Below, piece by piece: positions 1-12,800 of a stretch of DNA of 64,000 nt. This DNA comes from Acanthaster planci (lineage: Eukaryota > Echinodermata > Asteroidea > Valvatida > Acanthasteridae): contig NW_019091399.1 of assembly GCF_001949145.1 (NCBI RefSeq), forward strand, positions 1,393,349 to 1,457,348. Direction: 5' to 3'. Position 1 is the first letter of the stretch, and each line of letters begins with the position of its first letter. Both the position numbers and the translations under genes were made by a program. The notes beneath the pieces were generated by a model. It was not told the DNA's origin, did not search any database, and saw nothing but the letters and a program-made list of their open reading frames with translations.

Positions 1-550
1 NNNNNNNNNNNNNNNNNNNNNNNNNNNNNNNNNNNNNNNNNNNNNNNNNNNNNNNNNNNNNNNNNNNNNNNNNNNNNNNNNNNNNNNNNNNNNNNNNNNN
101 NNNNNNNNNNNNNNNNNNNNNNNNNNNNNNNNNNNNNNNNNNNNNNNNNNNNNNNNNNNNNNNNNNNNNNNNNNNNNNNNNNNNNNNNNNNNNNNNNNNN
201 NNNNNNNNNNNNNNNNNNNNNNNNNNNNNNNNNNNNNNNNNNNNNNNNNNNNNNNNNNNNNNNNNNNNNNNNNNNNNNNNNNNNNNNNNNNNNNNNNNNN
301 NNNNNNNNNNNNNNNNNNNNNNNNNNNNNNNNNNNNNNNNNNNNNNNNNNNNNNNNNNNNNNNNNNNNNNNNNNNNNNNNNNNNNNNNNNNNNNNNNNNN
401 NNNNNNNNNNNNNNNNNNNNNNNNNNNNNNNNNNNNNNNNNNNNNNNNNNNNNNNNNNNNNNNNNNNNNNNNNNNNNNNNNNNNNNNNNNNNNNNNNNNN
501 NNNNNNNNNNNNNNNNNNNNNNNNNNNNNNNNNNNNNNNNNNNNNNNNNN
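1..550. other. Assembly gap
   Basis: Unbroken run of N. Any upstream exons of the gene that may end at 1841 could be hidden here. Confidence 0.99.
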
Positions 551-1775
551 AGATCTTTAGTATTTGCCCATTAAAAATTATCATTTCTATGACGCACCAA
601 AAAAATACATCTTGGAATTGTTGTGCGTGATTCAGCATTACATGTATATTAAAGTTTTTTTATCTTTCAATTTTGTTTGTTGGTAAGTGACTTTACTCAA
701 GCCATTGCTACTGTATAATTTGTCTACGCTCAATTCTTCTTTTTTTTTCAATCTTTTCTTTGATATTGTAATTGCTATTTCATTTCCACAGCAGGGAATT
801 GTATAGCAAAGAGCAGTCAAGCAAAGACATTTTTTAAGTAATTGAAATTTTTTGTTGGTGTTTTCCAACACTCCTCGAAATACATTGTGTTCAGGAATTC
901 TCTGCATCATTTTGGTGAAGAGGGGTCCTGTTATAAGGTCACCATTATAATTGTAAAAAATAGTGTACAGCTGTATGCACATTTAGGCACACCTACATGT
1001 ACATACTTGTATCTGGTGTGCATGTAGAATACAGTCAAGACAAGGATAATGGTTACCCTGGTGACAGAGTTTGACAGTTTCTGGTAACATCTCAATAAAA
1101 CAACCTCCATCAGAACATAATTAAAACACGAAATGCCCTTCAAATTAATTTTCAGAATAACTTGCGCTCCAATTAATTGTCTGGTTATCGTTGGATTCAC
1201 AAATTGAATTGTGAAGCAGTTCAGTGATTTCCCTTATTTGACATCATCTCTTTTTGTTTTGAAGTGTCATAAGTATTGACTAAGTTCCTTTTTTCCTGAG
1301 GTCAGAGGAGCAATCATGCAATACTTAAAACTTACTGACTTCATACACTTGTTTCATAAAAGTTCATTATATTTTTGTGTCAATCAATTTGTCATGCACT
1401 TTTTGTCAATCAATTTAGCAAGTCTTTCATTGCTTGGTACGGCTCACTGAACATTCCTCAGGTTTGCGCTAGCACCATCCAAAATATATCTTTTGTGAGT
1501 ACGTGTGGTTCTTAAAAAGAACATTTTTGTTCTGAATTTTCCCGAATCCTGCAAACTTCTTTACCCCACAAGAATTTAGTGGCAAATCCTTGCAGTTTGC
1601 TCTGTTACTTCAAGGGGCATCAGGTTGTCCAGATCCTTTGGGTTTGGGGACTTTGTGGGATGACAAAAGGGGCAGGGTTAAGAGTAAAAGACCATCTAAT
1701 TTGACTTCCCTGAAGACTGTCACACTCTTGAAGTCATTCATTTCTCTGTGCATTGTTTGCTTTTACTTTGAACAG
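551..1775. other. Non-coding stretch, no gene recognised
   Basis: AT-rich sequence with short open frames on both strands that resemble no family I know. If the lysine-rich exon at 1776 is real, this is its upstream intron. The last ~35 bases are pyrimidine-rich and end in AACAG, a reasonable splice acceptor. Confidence 0.5.
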
Positions 1776-1841
1776 ATTTTTGGGCCAATCTACAAGCAGG
1801 CCATGAGTCAAAAGAAAAAACAGGATAAGAAGAAGAAGTAG
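1776..1841 (+). CDS. Possible last coding exon of an unidentified gene (lysine-rich C terminus)
   Basis: A pyrimidine-rich tract followed by AACAG precedes an open frame of 21 codons ending in TAG. The frame begins IFGPIYKQAM and ends with a run of lysines (KKKQDKKKK). A short hydrophobic start followed by a dense lysine tail is common at the cytoplasmic C terminus of ER or other membrane proteins, but I do not recognise the family. Reading phase at the acceptor would be 0. No partner exon could be found between the gap and this point, so the gene would lie mostly in or before the N run. It may equally be a chance ORF. Confidence 0.35.
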   Translation: MFGPIYKQAMSQKKKQDKKKK

Positions 1842-3887
1842 ACAAGGAAATCTCCACCCGGATGGTTTGGTATTGTAGTCTTGCCTTGTCGTAATACATC
1901 AAAGGCTCAATGACAGAGATTCAGAGTTGTTCCCAATCTGACACAACATTTGGTGGTTAAAAGGGGGCTTGTAGTAGTTGCTGCCTTGCTTGCAGCATTT
2001 CTTTAACCCTAACACTCCTCAGTCCTCCAACAGGTGAAGGATTGAGGAGGGTTAGGGTTAATGGTGATTTTTGCCATCACTTGAGCTTAAAATACTATAA
2101 TCACTCCTACAGTTGGATCATTATGCACGGTGTAAATGGAGCGACACCATTTTTTCCCCTTTTGTTATATAAAAGCACCTTTAATATTCAGTCAAGAATG
2201 AAAGTAACTGTTTGTCCATTCATTTTTGACTGTGGATGAGAGTAAAATGGATCAAAGACAAAAAACTCTGTAGTTTCACGCCAATTGTAGCCTGCAAGCT
2301 GATTGTGGGGAAGTCCAAATGATGGCAGAAATTTGTAACCACCATGAATGTACACAGAGATAATGTGACTTACCACCTGTATCAAATTTTATGTGTCTTG
2401 TGCATGCAGGACACTAGCCAAAACAGAATTGCATCAAGCCACCTGTCTGCCTGTCGTGGGAAAGTGCAGAAAGTATTTAGGACAGGCACTTTTTGCTTCT
2501 ACCAAAGTTACAAACCCCCAGTTATTTCATAGATCTTTAACACTGGTAAATGAATCTTTATTCCAATGGAAGCATTCAGCACATTGGAAATATATTTTCT
2601 GATAGCACCAGTGGGGTGACAGTTTGCTGGGAGGGGACTGCCAGGTTTTAACATTTATGAGAATGGACAGGCAGATATTGTAATCCTAGATGAAACCCTG
2701 GGCCGAAGGTAATCAGCATTGAAACATCTATTGAATTAGTACAAATGAAAGGGAAACCCCTGTAAAGTGTTTGAAATAACAGTAACCTGCATCACAGCAA
2801 GAATGACCATGAAATCTCTGTGATGGATCCTTGAGAGCTGCACACTACTGATGAGATTGTTTATCAATTGTTCCAAGTCTAGCACAGCATGGACAACCTT
2901 GCTGTGTTTGCCTTCAGATAGTGAATTGATATCTGGCTTGAGTGTTTTCAACAAGCTTTGGTATGCTATTTTTTCAAGTGCAGTGCAGTGCATCTTTGCC
3001 ATACTTAAATGGCACAAAGGCACCTGACATGTCTGAACGTTTCAAAACCCACATCCAGTGGTTTCTTGTGTTTGCTCAAAATCACTCGACACAGCGACTG
3101 CATACTTTGATACATGTATATGGAATTCAAGATTTGAAGGTGCACCCGTACTCTAAAAATGACAAGTTGTCCAAAGACTCCAAACTGACTGTTGACTCTC
3201 CTCAACAGGTCAGCACTAACAAAGCTTGGAACACAGCCGACTTACAAACTATCAACAGTAGAGGGAGGTCATTTCTGAGGCATTTTCATGACAATGCCCA
3301 TTGTTCATTAAAGTCAATAGGACCAGACCTTTACGTTACCCCCACTCCCTGAAGTGACTGAAAGGGATCGGTTTTGATTATATTGAGAAATAAGCCAATT
3401 AACTGGAAGTGTGCAGCTTCTGTATGAATGGTAACAAGATCTCACCAAACCCATAGAAACAAGTAACAGTTAGGTGTTTAATGATGAACTGATAACAAAA
3501 ATTATTTCTTACATTTGTATGTGTGGAATTTTGGCAATCTGCCAGTGAAATGCGTTTGCATCTTTATCAAGATTTGTTCCGTGTTACACAATTGATATAT
3601 TTTGAATTTCTAATTCACCTGGCCTTTCTTGTCATGTATGTATTTTAAATTAAAATTTAATTGCTGTTGCAAACATTTGTTGTCTATGTTTTACTAGCCC
3701 CGAGAGCTGGAGTTTAATTAAAGCGTTCTTCCAACTTGTATTTATTACACTGAAGGAGTGAGTATGCCGGATGCTGTATCATTGAACTCTGGCAAACTGT
3801 ATTCATCTGCCCCAAAATAAAAAAAACATTGGGTCTGTAATCACATCCTCATTTGGGTTTCACGTTTTTCAAAGAAGTTGTTCAAGT
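1842..3887. other. Non-coding stretch, possibly 3' UTR of the gene ending at 1841
   Basis: No recognisable coding sequence. The longest open frame (2942-3352, 136 codons) shows no known motif and is probably chance. An AATAAA at 3816-3821, followed by a T/G-rich stretch, could be the poly(A) signal of a plus-strand transcript ending here, but no coding evidence ties it to one. Confidence 0.4.
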
Positions 3888-4033
3888 TGGGCCATGTTTG
3901 TTTCACACGGATCTGGATCACGATCAGTGATCCATCGTTGGTTTACGAACACCAAGACCCGCATAGTAGATGATGCGAATCTACGTTGGGATCACTGGTC
4001 AAGATCCAGATTTGGTGAAACAAACCAGCCCAT
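3888..4033. mobile_element. Palindromic MITE-like element 1
   Basis: Imperfect inverted repeat of ~146 bp. The left arm (about 3888-3933) contains TGTTTGTTTCAC followed by GGATCTGGATCACGATCAG. The right arm (about 3988-4033) carries the complement in reverse order, ending GTGAAACAAACC. Arms are ~40-45 bp around a ~55 bp centre. This is the layout of a non-autonomous DNA transposon; superfamily not assigned. Confidence 0.7.
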
Positions 4034-4062
4034 AGGTATATAGACTATTCTGATCAGACGCC

Positions 4063-4208
4063 ATAACTGGGGTGGCACCGCACTCACACGCACATTCTTC
4101 AGCCTGACGCGTGCGTCCATCTGGCAAATCACGACACCCTGTTGGTCGAAGAGGCATGTAACGCACGCGTACCACCTGTTCGCGAGCGTTGTGCCACCGC
4201 AGTAATAG
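4063..4208. mobile_element. Palindromic MITE-like element 2
   Basis: Second imperfect inverted repeat, ~146 bp. The left end reads ATAACTGGGGTGGCACCGC. The right end, read on the minus strand, starts ATTACTGCGGTGGCACAAC. An inner pair ACGCGTGCGT also recurs in inverted orientation. It is unrelated in sequence to the elements on either side and is CpG-rich compared with its surroundings. Confidence 0.65.
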
Positions 4209-4464
4209 CTTCTAATTCTGCTGTTCAAATTTCACTATAGGGAAAATCATTCTTGGTATTGTCCAGACATGGCAGAAGCGCATGCACGCTGACGTGAGGT
4301 GTGTGTCATGTTGTGTGACTGTGTGAAAGCTACATGTAAGTACAAAATGTAGGGCTCTGGAGAGGTCTGTACAGTAAGCCTTTTGCAAGTTAACTTTGAC
4401 CCAAATCTGGTACACTAAGTTCTTTAAATTTACGTGAACAAAACAACTTGAATTCTCCATGCTA

Positions 4465-4646
4465 AAACTACTGTTGCTACACCTCGTGATTCGGGGCAAG
4501 CTTTTCCTTAGTTACATAAGAGACGCCTTGCAACAATACACTGTTCTCTATACATAAGAAGGGCACAAAGGAACCAGTCCATTTCAGAGATGGCGGTCAC
4601 CACGTGAAAGCTTACCCCGAATCACGAGGTATAGCAACAGTGTATT
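4465..4646. mobile_element. Palindromic MITE-like element 3
   Basis: Inverted repeat of ~180 bp with well-preserved arms. The left arm (4465-4506) reads ACTGTTGCTACACCTCGTGA and continues TTCGGGGCAAGCTTT. The right arm (4605-4646) is its reverse complement with a few changes, ending CGAGGTATAGCAACAGT. The ~100 bp centre is not palindromic. Interpreted as a non-autonomous DNA transposon. Confidence 0.75.
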
Positions 4647-7600
4647 TAGTCTGGGGAATTGTAATTGTTATGTTTGTGTGCAATCAGATAACTCAGTGTA
4701 CCAGATTTTATTCAAATTTAACTCACAAATGGCTTATTGAGTACATTCACGTATGCAAATCAGCCTTGTGGTGTTGTTGATGTTGTGTAGTATTGATGAT
4801 CACATTAACTTTGCCACAAGATGGCATTATAATCTGATTATCGGCATCATATGTGGCTTTGAGTTGTGAGCGAGACAAAAAGTCAGATCAGCCTGTTATC
4901 AAAATTCTGATTTGTGGAAAACACAACTTGCAATCATGAAAAACATGAATCGTTTACAAAAAGTACTTGGTTAGTGCAGGTTTTGGAACAAATGAGCAAA
5001 CTCTGTGATAGTATATCACAGAAAATGAAATCCAACCCTAATGCATTTTGTTTGTGAAATAAGATACTGAAAGATACTGAATGTTTACACACAACCTATA
5101 GACAACTCATGGGTATGCATGTGTGCATAATAGTGAACTGCCGTAACACTGTCACGTGTTAAGTTCGTAGTAGGCCTAGCGCAATACACATCACATCATG
5201 ACCTCTTTGATGTGACACAGAAGTGATGTCCTTGTACTCCTCTCAGTGGAAAAAAAGTTGTTCAGGCTATTCACCCTTCATCTCTTCGTTCTGGTTTTTG
5301 GGTTAATAATGTGTCTTCTACCCAGATAACCCATTTTTAAGCTTAGAATCAGGACTTCAAATTATTCTATTCCGGGTACCCAGTCACAAAAGAATTGTCT
5401 GAAGTAGTGAAGGCTGCATGAGAAGTCATATTGAGTCGAATATTATTTCATATACTTCAGGCAAAGGATTAATATTTTTCTCACAAACTTGGGTTCAAGT
5501 TAAGGCTTTTGTCCATTTGAAATGGTGATATCTGTGCCAAGGATATTGGTTGCTGTCTAACAGTTACAGGTGTTGACCGATGACGAAATGGTATATCATT
5601 GTTGTGAGCTCAAGGGAAGCTGTGTATCGATGTAGCAATCATATTGTGAAATTGACAGGCAGTGTGTAGAATCCCGAAGTAAGTTTCCTTGGAATCTTTT
5701 TTTTTCAGAATCACTGTATATGTTTGGTTGTTGACGTCAGACTTATACATACCTAATTTGTCACTGTACAATTTTTGTGTATAATTTATATATATAAATA
5801 TGCATGTGGGGAGGACTGTATGTATTCTGTTAAAACAGAGTTTGACCAAGATTTTTTTTATCACAGAAGAGATGAATTTCTGAACCATAACTTAGGCATC
5901 ATCTTTTTGTTTACGTGGATGGAATAAACTTTCAAGTTACACAGGGAAGAGAGATAGAATTTCAGGTTCAAAGTTTAAACCCATTTTGTTGGCAGTAATT
6001 AGTTGGTTGCACATATATAGTCAGTGTTAAATTGGAACCCCTTGAAGTCAGTATAAATCTGAATCTGCTTGCCCTGAAGAAGGTACATGTACTCAGTTAC
6101 CGAAAGCTCGGCAATCACATATTTCAGAGCACTGATTTGATATTATATTCTCGTTGTAAATCTGCAGGGTCTTGGGTGTTAATTAAAGCCCCCTCCCATC
6201 AAATTAAAACTGCCTGTAGTTGTAACACAAAAGGATTTTTTCCAGTTCTTATGCAATACATGTATATTGTGACCCCGCATGGTGTTGTTATGGTAGGGGT
6301 CAAGGGCTATGACTTTGGGGCTGTAAATCTTAGCTAAATGGAAAAGTTTAGGTGGAGTTCATTCATAATATTTGGATCACAGTGCTACGTTTTGTGTTGC
6401 CATTTTGTTAAAAATTTGAAGCTAGTAAATTTTTACTGAAGTGTTTCAGCGATCCACGCATACCATGTACTCTCATTTTTTTGACTGGTTAATAAAGCTG
6501 TAATTTATTACACAGTAGAACCAAATTAAACATCACAAACATCATCTTCTTCTAGAAAATACCTGCAGCATGCCCCCATTGTTATTCTGGAGTACAAAGT
6601 TAGTCACAGTTGAATGATACATCTTACGTCTTAGGGGTACGACATTAAAGAGTACAGGAGCATATCATCAGAAATCTGATATAAAAAGACAAACTCGGAC
6701 TTTCGAAATGACCACACAGAGGCAGCGAAAGTCAGCAACCACCTCAACCCCGTTTGAAATACATGCGTTTCGTTTTCCACTGAAATATATCCTGCCCATT
6801 GAAATATTTTCTAAGAACTGATTAGCTGAATTCTTCAATAGTGACTCTGTAGCCTGCTGATTTACAGATAACCGCTGATTTTTTGTTCCGCCAAGGTACC
6901 TTGAAGCAATTTCCAACAATATGTTGCTCATTGTTAAATTCTGTGGATTCCACAGAGAAGGAAACCAGCAGACTAGTGCCAGGGGTTATTATTGGTCAGA
7001 TTTTCAGGATCTTTTACTTCTGTACATAGGCAGGCAGTAACCGAAAGAATTGTATGCTCTTCACGCACAATAGATAGTCGAATGATAATTGATCGCCTAA
7101 CAGGGGCATGTTTGTATATGCTGTGTATTTAAGTTATGAATACGGGCGTACACTTACTTTTGGAACCAGTCCCGTGGTCCAAAGTTCTTTCATTTTTGTG
7201 GGGACATTTAATATTTCATCAGTTTTATTTCTCGTGGGGAAGCCCAGTACACGCAATTCAAGCTTTCCATGCATGGTAGACTATAAGTAGAAATCAACTT
7301 CATCTCTGACAACAGTATTATTTTGATTAATGTCTGCGCTGACGTTTGTTATTTGTACAGTTTATTCAATAAAATGATTTATAATGTTCACGGAATATAT
7401 ACATCATGCTCAGTATTATTAGTTCGCATGCACGTAACGTCTTGAATCACACGTCATGATCTTTCCCATCTTTCCCTATGCATGTTTTTTTCTTGGTGAA
7501 TGATACTTGGCCCCCCCAAAAAATAAGAAACCACATCCACACATTGACATTTGTTGCTCAAACTTGTCATCCAACGTTGGTTGGAACCATCAACTTTGTA

Positions 7601-9391
7601 CAGTTTTGGGTGGAGCGTCCATTGAGTTGGTTAAATATTTACTTTGGTCAACTGCTAATTTGGTAATGTGTCTGAATAACAAATGGTTTCCATTGCGCAG
7701 GTCATTGCAATTGAAGGATTGCATCCCCTCAACTTTTCCCATAGGATCGCCTCACGTTGAAGTACGTCTCCATTCTGCGTTGGTCACAGTATCTGAGGGA
7801 ACACAACCACCACCTCATGTGACACAACAGAACTTAATTCGACCAAACTATCTTAAGCAAAACGAACACAGACGGATAAACAATATTCATTTATAGCATG
7901 CAAACATGAGTTCATTTACCCAGGCATTTTGTTCCGCAGCATGTCGCCAAACGATTCACGGTAAATTACAACAGAGCATATTACTTTACCGACTGAAATT
8001 TTGTGTTTCTTTTCCAGCCCATTCCGACACATTAATATTACGTTGCATGAATTATAAGTAATCCATCAAGTCTGCGTCCCCTGGAACCGATTAACAAAAT
8101 TATACCGTACAACGTATAAAACTTGCACAACTTCTTTCACTTTTCCATAGTCTATTTGCCAGTTTGAGAGGTTGCATGGGGGGCAAAATAAATTTCTATT
8201 TTTCGAGTAAATTTGCTCTGGCACCGAGAAGAAAAGTGAATGAGTAATGCGTGTTGTAAGTGTTTCTACTCTTTGAAGGTTCTCCATTAGATCCGCTCGG
8301 TACTGTAAGTAAACGGCCATCTAATCTGAGAGCAAAGTGCATATGTATTCAGGGCAGGAGATTTTAGCAAAATGACCCATCAGGTTGACACCAGTTTGTA
8401 GGAATTATTTGATACGGGAAAGGGGAATCGACTTATGAGTAGACGACATGTATTTTGCAGTTTGTGCGAATTCCAGGATTTTGTCAGGTTTCGAGGGAAT
8501 TTAATGAAACTAAACGGCACCAATATATAATGTTTGCTGTTTAACCGTCTTCCTGCATAGCTGTCTAAAGTGAATTAAAAAATAAGTGATGGTTTAATGA
8601 TGTAGTTTTATTCAGCTGGAACAGTAAAGTGCTATCTTCGAAACTATCAATTAAAGAGCACCTCTAAGGAAAATACGTTTTCTCTTATTTTATCTGTTCA
8701 AATAAAGTTGGAAGCGTCCATATTGAATGCAGTGTTATTTGTCCTCAGAGCTCAACTATAACAAGCTTAAATGGGTTTTTTTTTCTGTTCATGCCAAGAT
8801 GCAAGTTCTGAATGTAGATTGCGTCATTCTGAGAAAGAGAAAAGGAGGAGGAACCCTCGCCCTGTGTTCGCAGTGGATAAACCCTTGTGCATGCCGAACA
8901 ATGCATGCGATTCCAAGTCGAATCAAGTATACATTGTTTAACGACCAGGACAGAGTAAACAAAAACTTGTCAATTAAGATTAATTCGAACATGTAATATG
9001 ATAACACACAATAATTTCATGCTGTACACGATTGTCAGAGGCACTTGCTTTTAAAAACACTTTCACACACCGCATCTCCCATTATTGCTTCAGGAATGAA
9101 CAATAACACTGAAGTTCGTAATTCTGGCTGATAAAACGTGGAATGACTTTAAAGAATGAGAGTCAGTAGACTAGCTTCTAACAAGTACAAATGCACATCT
9201 TGCAGGCACAGACGTCAGCACAGACCAGTTTGAACAGATGAACCCTAAATTGCCGGTGGAGCACAAAGGCACATCGCTGAGTATCTTTCTTTAAAAATCG
9301 CCAATTGCGGCGTTAGCATATATGTGCAGTAGTTTAGTGTACATGTACAGTACATGTACGTCCATAGGACGCCTGGGCACAGTTCAAGTGA
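4647..9391. other. Intergenic and 3' flank of LRRC73, no gene recognised
   Basis: About 4.7 kb of AT-rich sequence. Open frames of 60-130 codons occur on both strands but none resembles a known family or sits between convincing splice sites. The part nearest 9391 should be the 3' UTR of the minus-strand LRRC73 gene. A minus-strand AATAAA (TTTATT at 8607-8612) is one weak candidate poly(A) signal. Paired TACATGTAC words occur at 9339-9360. Confidence 0.5.
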
Positions 9392-9840
9392 CTATCCGAT
9401 AGCAAGATTCTGCTCTAGTCTTTCCTGCTGAGGGGATGAAGTCACGACGTTGGACTGTATCGTTAACAAGCTGGCAGACTTGTGTGCAGTCTCAGCATGG
9501 GAGCTTTTCTCAGTCCTTCCGATGTCCATGTTGGACATGTAAAGGCTGATTTCCTCTTCAGAGCTGTCCAAGTCTGATTCGGAAAGGTGGTCCCCCCGTT
9601 TCAGAGTCCTCCTCTTCCGCAGGAGTGCACCCTCGCTGGACTTGGTCCTCTTCAGTAGGCGCATGGCGGTGCGTTCGACCGAGCGGAGTTGCTCGTCCCG
9701 TGGACTGCCCATGGACACCGCGCGCCGCGTGCTGTCTGTACCGCCGCGCCTGGGCCGCTTCTTCCCGGACCCGCTCGCCGGGGGCAGGGCCTCGTCTCCA
9801 CTTTGTCCGGAGTCGCTCGAGCTGCTGTCAGCCGACACGT
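9392..9840 (-). other. LRRC73: Charged, Ser-rich C-terminal tail of LRRC73 (in last exon)
   Basis: This part of the last exon encodes no leucine-rich repeat. In order it shows a Ser/Asp/Glu run (SSSSDSGQSGDE), a basic cluster (KKRPRRGG), further basic clusters (LLKRTKSS, LRKRRTLKRGD), an acidic-serine stretch (SESDLDSSEEE), and a tail ending AIG before the TAG at 9392. The clusters look like nuclear localisation and acidic phosphorylation sites. That is an inference from composition only. The segment is locally GC-rich compared with its flanks. Confidence 0.8.
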
Positions 9841-12800
9841 GCACCTGCCCAAGACGCTGAGCCAGTTCTCTCTCGATGTCTGTATTGATGTTGTTGTCTT
9901 TTACAACGACATCCGTGAGTGTTCTCGAAAAACCACTCAGAAGTGTCAGAAGAACCTAAAGACAAGAGCACGATATCAAATTCAGACTGGCCCGTTTGTT
10001 AATTTTTAAATCCATACTGCCTGTAGAGAAAGTAGTAAAATATGACAACCTGAAGGTTGTGACCGCGTTTTAAATTTCCGAATACCAAAAGGCACCGTCA
10101 TGTTCGGGTACCCATCAAACTTGCCTGAAGGAAACGTCAGATGCGGTCACACACCCAGGTAAGGTCTAACCACAGCGCGGTTTGTGTACTGACTTAAATC
10201 AACCCCGCAGTGTTTCAGAAAAGATTTGAACTTCAGTCACCTGAGGTGTGTGGCATTCAAGAACCACTGCGGAACAGCTTAAAAACAAGTGGTAAGCTGA
10301 GTCTACTTTTACAGTGACAATCCATCATCAGAACATAAACACAATACAGCAAAGCAGCGCCAAAACAATTAATGTAATGAAACAATAAAATGGCGTAAAA
10401 CAGATCTGGCAATCGCAGGAGATTCCAACTTACCCTAGCTCCTTGGTCGGATGCTCCAACGCTCTCCAAGTCCATCACCTCCAGGGTCTTGCACGACGCC
10501 GCCGACACCGCTAGCATGCAGACTCCGGTATCCCCGAGGCGGTTGTAGTCGAGATTGAGAACTCTCAGGCAGCTATCGGACGAAATGGCCACGGCTAGAT
10601 ATGCCCAGCCCGCTGGGGTAACGGCAGGATTGGCGCTGAGGGTCAACTCCTTCAGCCCTACAGGACAACATAGTGACGCAATGTATAGGCCTAATGAAAC
10701 ATTGAACGATGTGCCAAAGTGGTGCACGATTAGTTTGGGATTTCTTATAGTACAGTTACGGCCCTGATTGATCACAAACATCACTTGTTGGGGCTCAACT
10801 AAGCATTCGGTCTATTCCGAAAGTGCCCCAGGATTCGATCCCAACGGACAAACATACTAAAGAAATATTACGTCCGATCATGCAAGGTAATTGAGTTGCA
10901 ATAGAGACTACCACTAACTGGTGTCAGTTATCTATGGGACCGTATAATCGCCTTTCAGCATGGTTGCACTCAAACTTCCTTGAAAATGCTCATTGCTGAA
11001 GCATTACGAGTGGGGTAGCCGAAAAATAGGGTTGGCATTTATAAATGCAGGCTTCCATTGACTTAAACCGTTGATTTTTTTTCAAGGCATGGCAGCAACT
11101 GTATTGGTCAGATTCTTCAGATGCGCCTTTGCGGACAACTCCAAAAGAATCGAATGCATCCGTAGCGGTGGTTGTATTCACTACACGCACGAGGCATTAA
11201 TATCAAATATGTTTTTCGCAACCCTTGAAACAGTTATGTTGCAGCACAAAACAGAAATATGATGCTTGTGCATGTAATCGAATAAACTTACATGTTGAGC
11301 CTCAGGGTATTAAAAGTACTAAATACCAATTATTCCATTGTACATCAGCCACAGTGCAGCTGCAAAACACCGCGGTCTGGTTCCAGTGTGTGTATGGGTG
11401 CACTCACCTGATCTGGCGCCTCTCGTCGGAAGGAGACGACATAACATCTGGATGCCTCGATCGCCAAGGCGACAGTCTCCAAGATCGAGGGAAGTGATGC
11501 CCGGATGCAGAGACAAGGAATCTATTAGCAGAGCGAGACCATCGTCCCCGAGTGGGGATCCGTGGAGACTGTGTTGGACAGAAAAAAACATGTTTGTGTT
11601 TGAATAAAAGATGCATTTGGCACAAGAAACAATCACCAATAGGAGTTGCTTATACTAATACTTATTATAGAAGCCAGAAGGACACCAAGCTTAATTGCAA
11701 TTCTTTACTGCTCAAATTCACTCCTCGGGAACGCACACTGCGATCATGCATGCGATAATGGGCCAGAAGTTGTTTCTGTACTTTTCAAACACAGTTTTCG
11801 GATTATTGCTTTTCGGTGAGCATAAAGAAATGATCAACGAGGGGAGGGCCTCATGTCAGCGTTGAATCTTTTTCTGACGTTCCACTATGTAACACCACAA
11901 CGATGTCGACAATTTCAAAACATGACTTTCAATAATGTACAATCTAGTGACGTGCTAGCCTATATTGTTAAACCAATGCTTTGATATTAAATGTTCAGTT
12001 TGAGGTTTTGTGGATTTTTGATCACTGGTGTATCAGTTGCTATTATACGGACTGAATGTTGTGTCTGGGTCAGGGTAATAACGCTTAGAGACTGCGTGGA
12101 AGCAACTGGTGGATTTTGGCGTCCGTCTGACAGGAAACACCACACAATGTAATGGTCCGGCAACTGACATTCAGGCTCGTGTGCCAGACATGATTATACG
12201 CAAACGTTCACAGTAGGATATCATCCGTGTTAGATGGAACTACGCAGTATTACTTTTTATGTAGTATTTAGTAGTGTTTGGTGTTTCGATGGCTTCGAGA
12301 AAATAATGTATCCTTTTGCTTTTATACTGACGGCCAGACACAGTTTAACCAGTGTCACCAAACTTACAACTGCCATGTAGAATGAACAGAGCATATTTGA
12401 CCTCTCGGTTTACTACATGTCTACATTTTTGACCCCGTTCTATTCATCTCAAGCCCATTCAGTAGCAATGTCGGGTTCATATCGACGCTTGATGCGGGTT
12501 GACTGTGACGCTTCAGCTGGCACTTTCACGGGCAACAAACCGTCATATGTAAGCCTATGACGGTAGGCAAGCAAGCCGTAGCCATGGCAACGAAGCACAT
12601 CGCCGGTTAGTTGCAATATGTTAAGTATTTATGAATTTATTCGGGCTCATTACGAATCGTTAATGAGTTTTTCAAACGGCCAAGATGCCCATGTGAAATA
12701 TGATAGCTATTTCCACGGCAGTGTTGGTCCGAAGTGGGTTGTTTTTCGGTCTAAGCCTCTAGTAATAAGTACTCTCCAGTGTTATGTCCGAGTGACATGC

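Noticed and set aside
2942-3352. 136-codon plus-strand ORF
   Set aside because: No motif, no plausible splice partners and ordinary AT-rich composition; likely chance or 3' UTR.
9625-10009. Plus-strand frames of 70-106 codons opposite the last LRRC73 exon
   Set aside because: They are GC-rich shadows of the LRRC73 tail; the minus-strand frame continues the LRR protein in phase.
10020-10230. Possible inverted pair GTTGTGACCGC / GCGGTCACAC in LRRC73 intron 3
   Set aside because: Only about 10-12 bases match, with no extension, so it is not distinguishable from chance.
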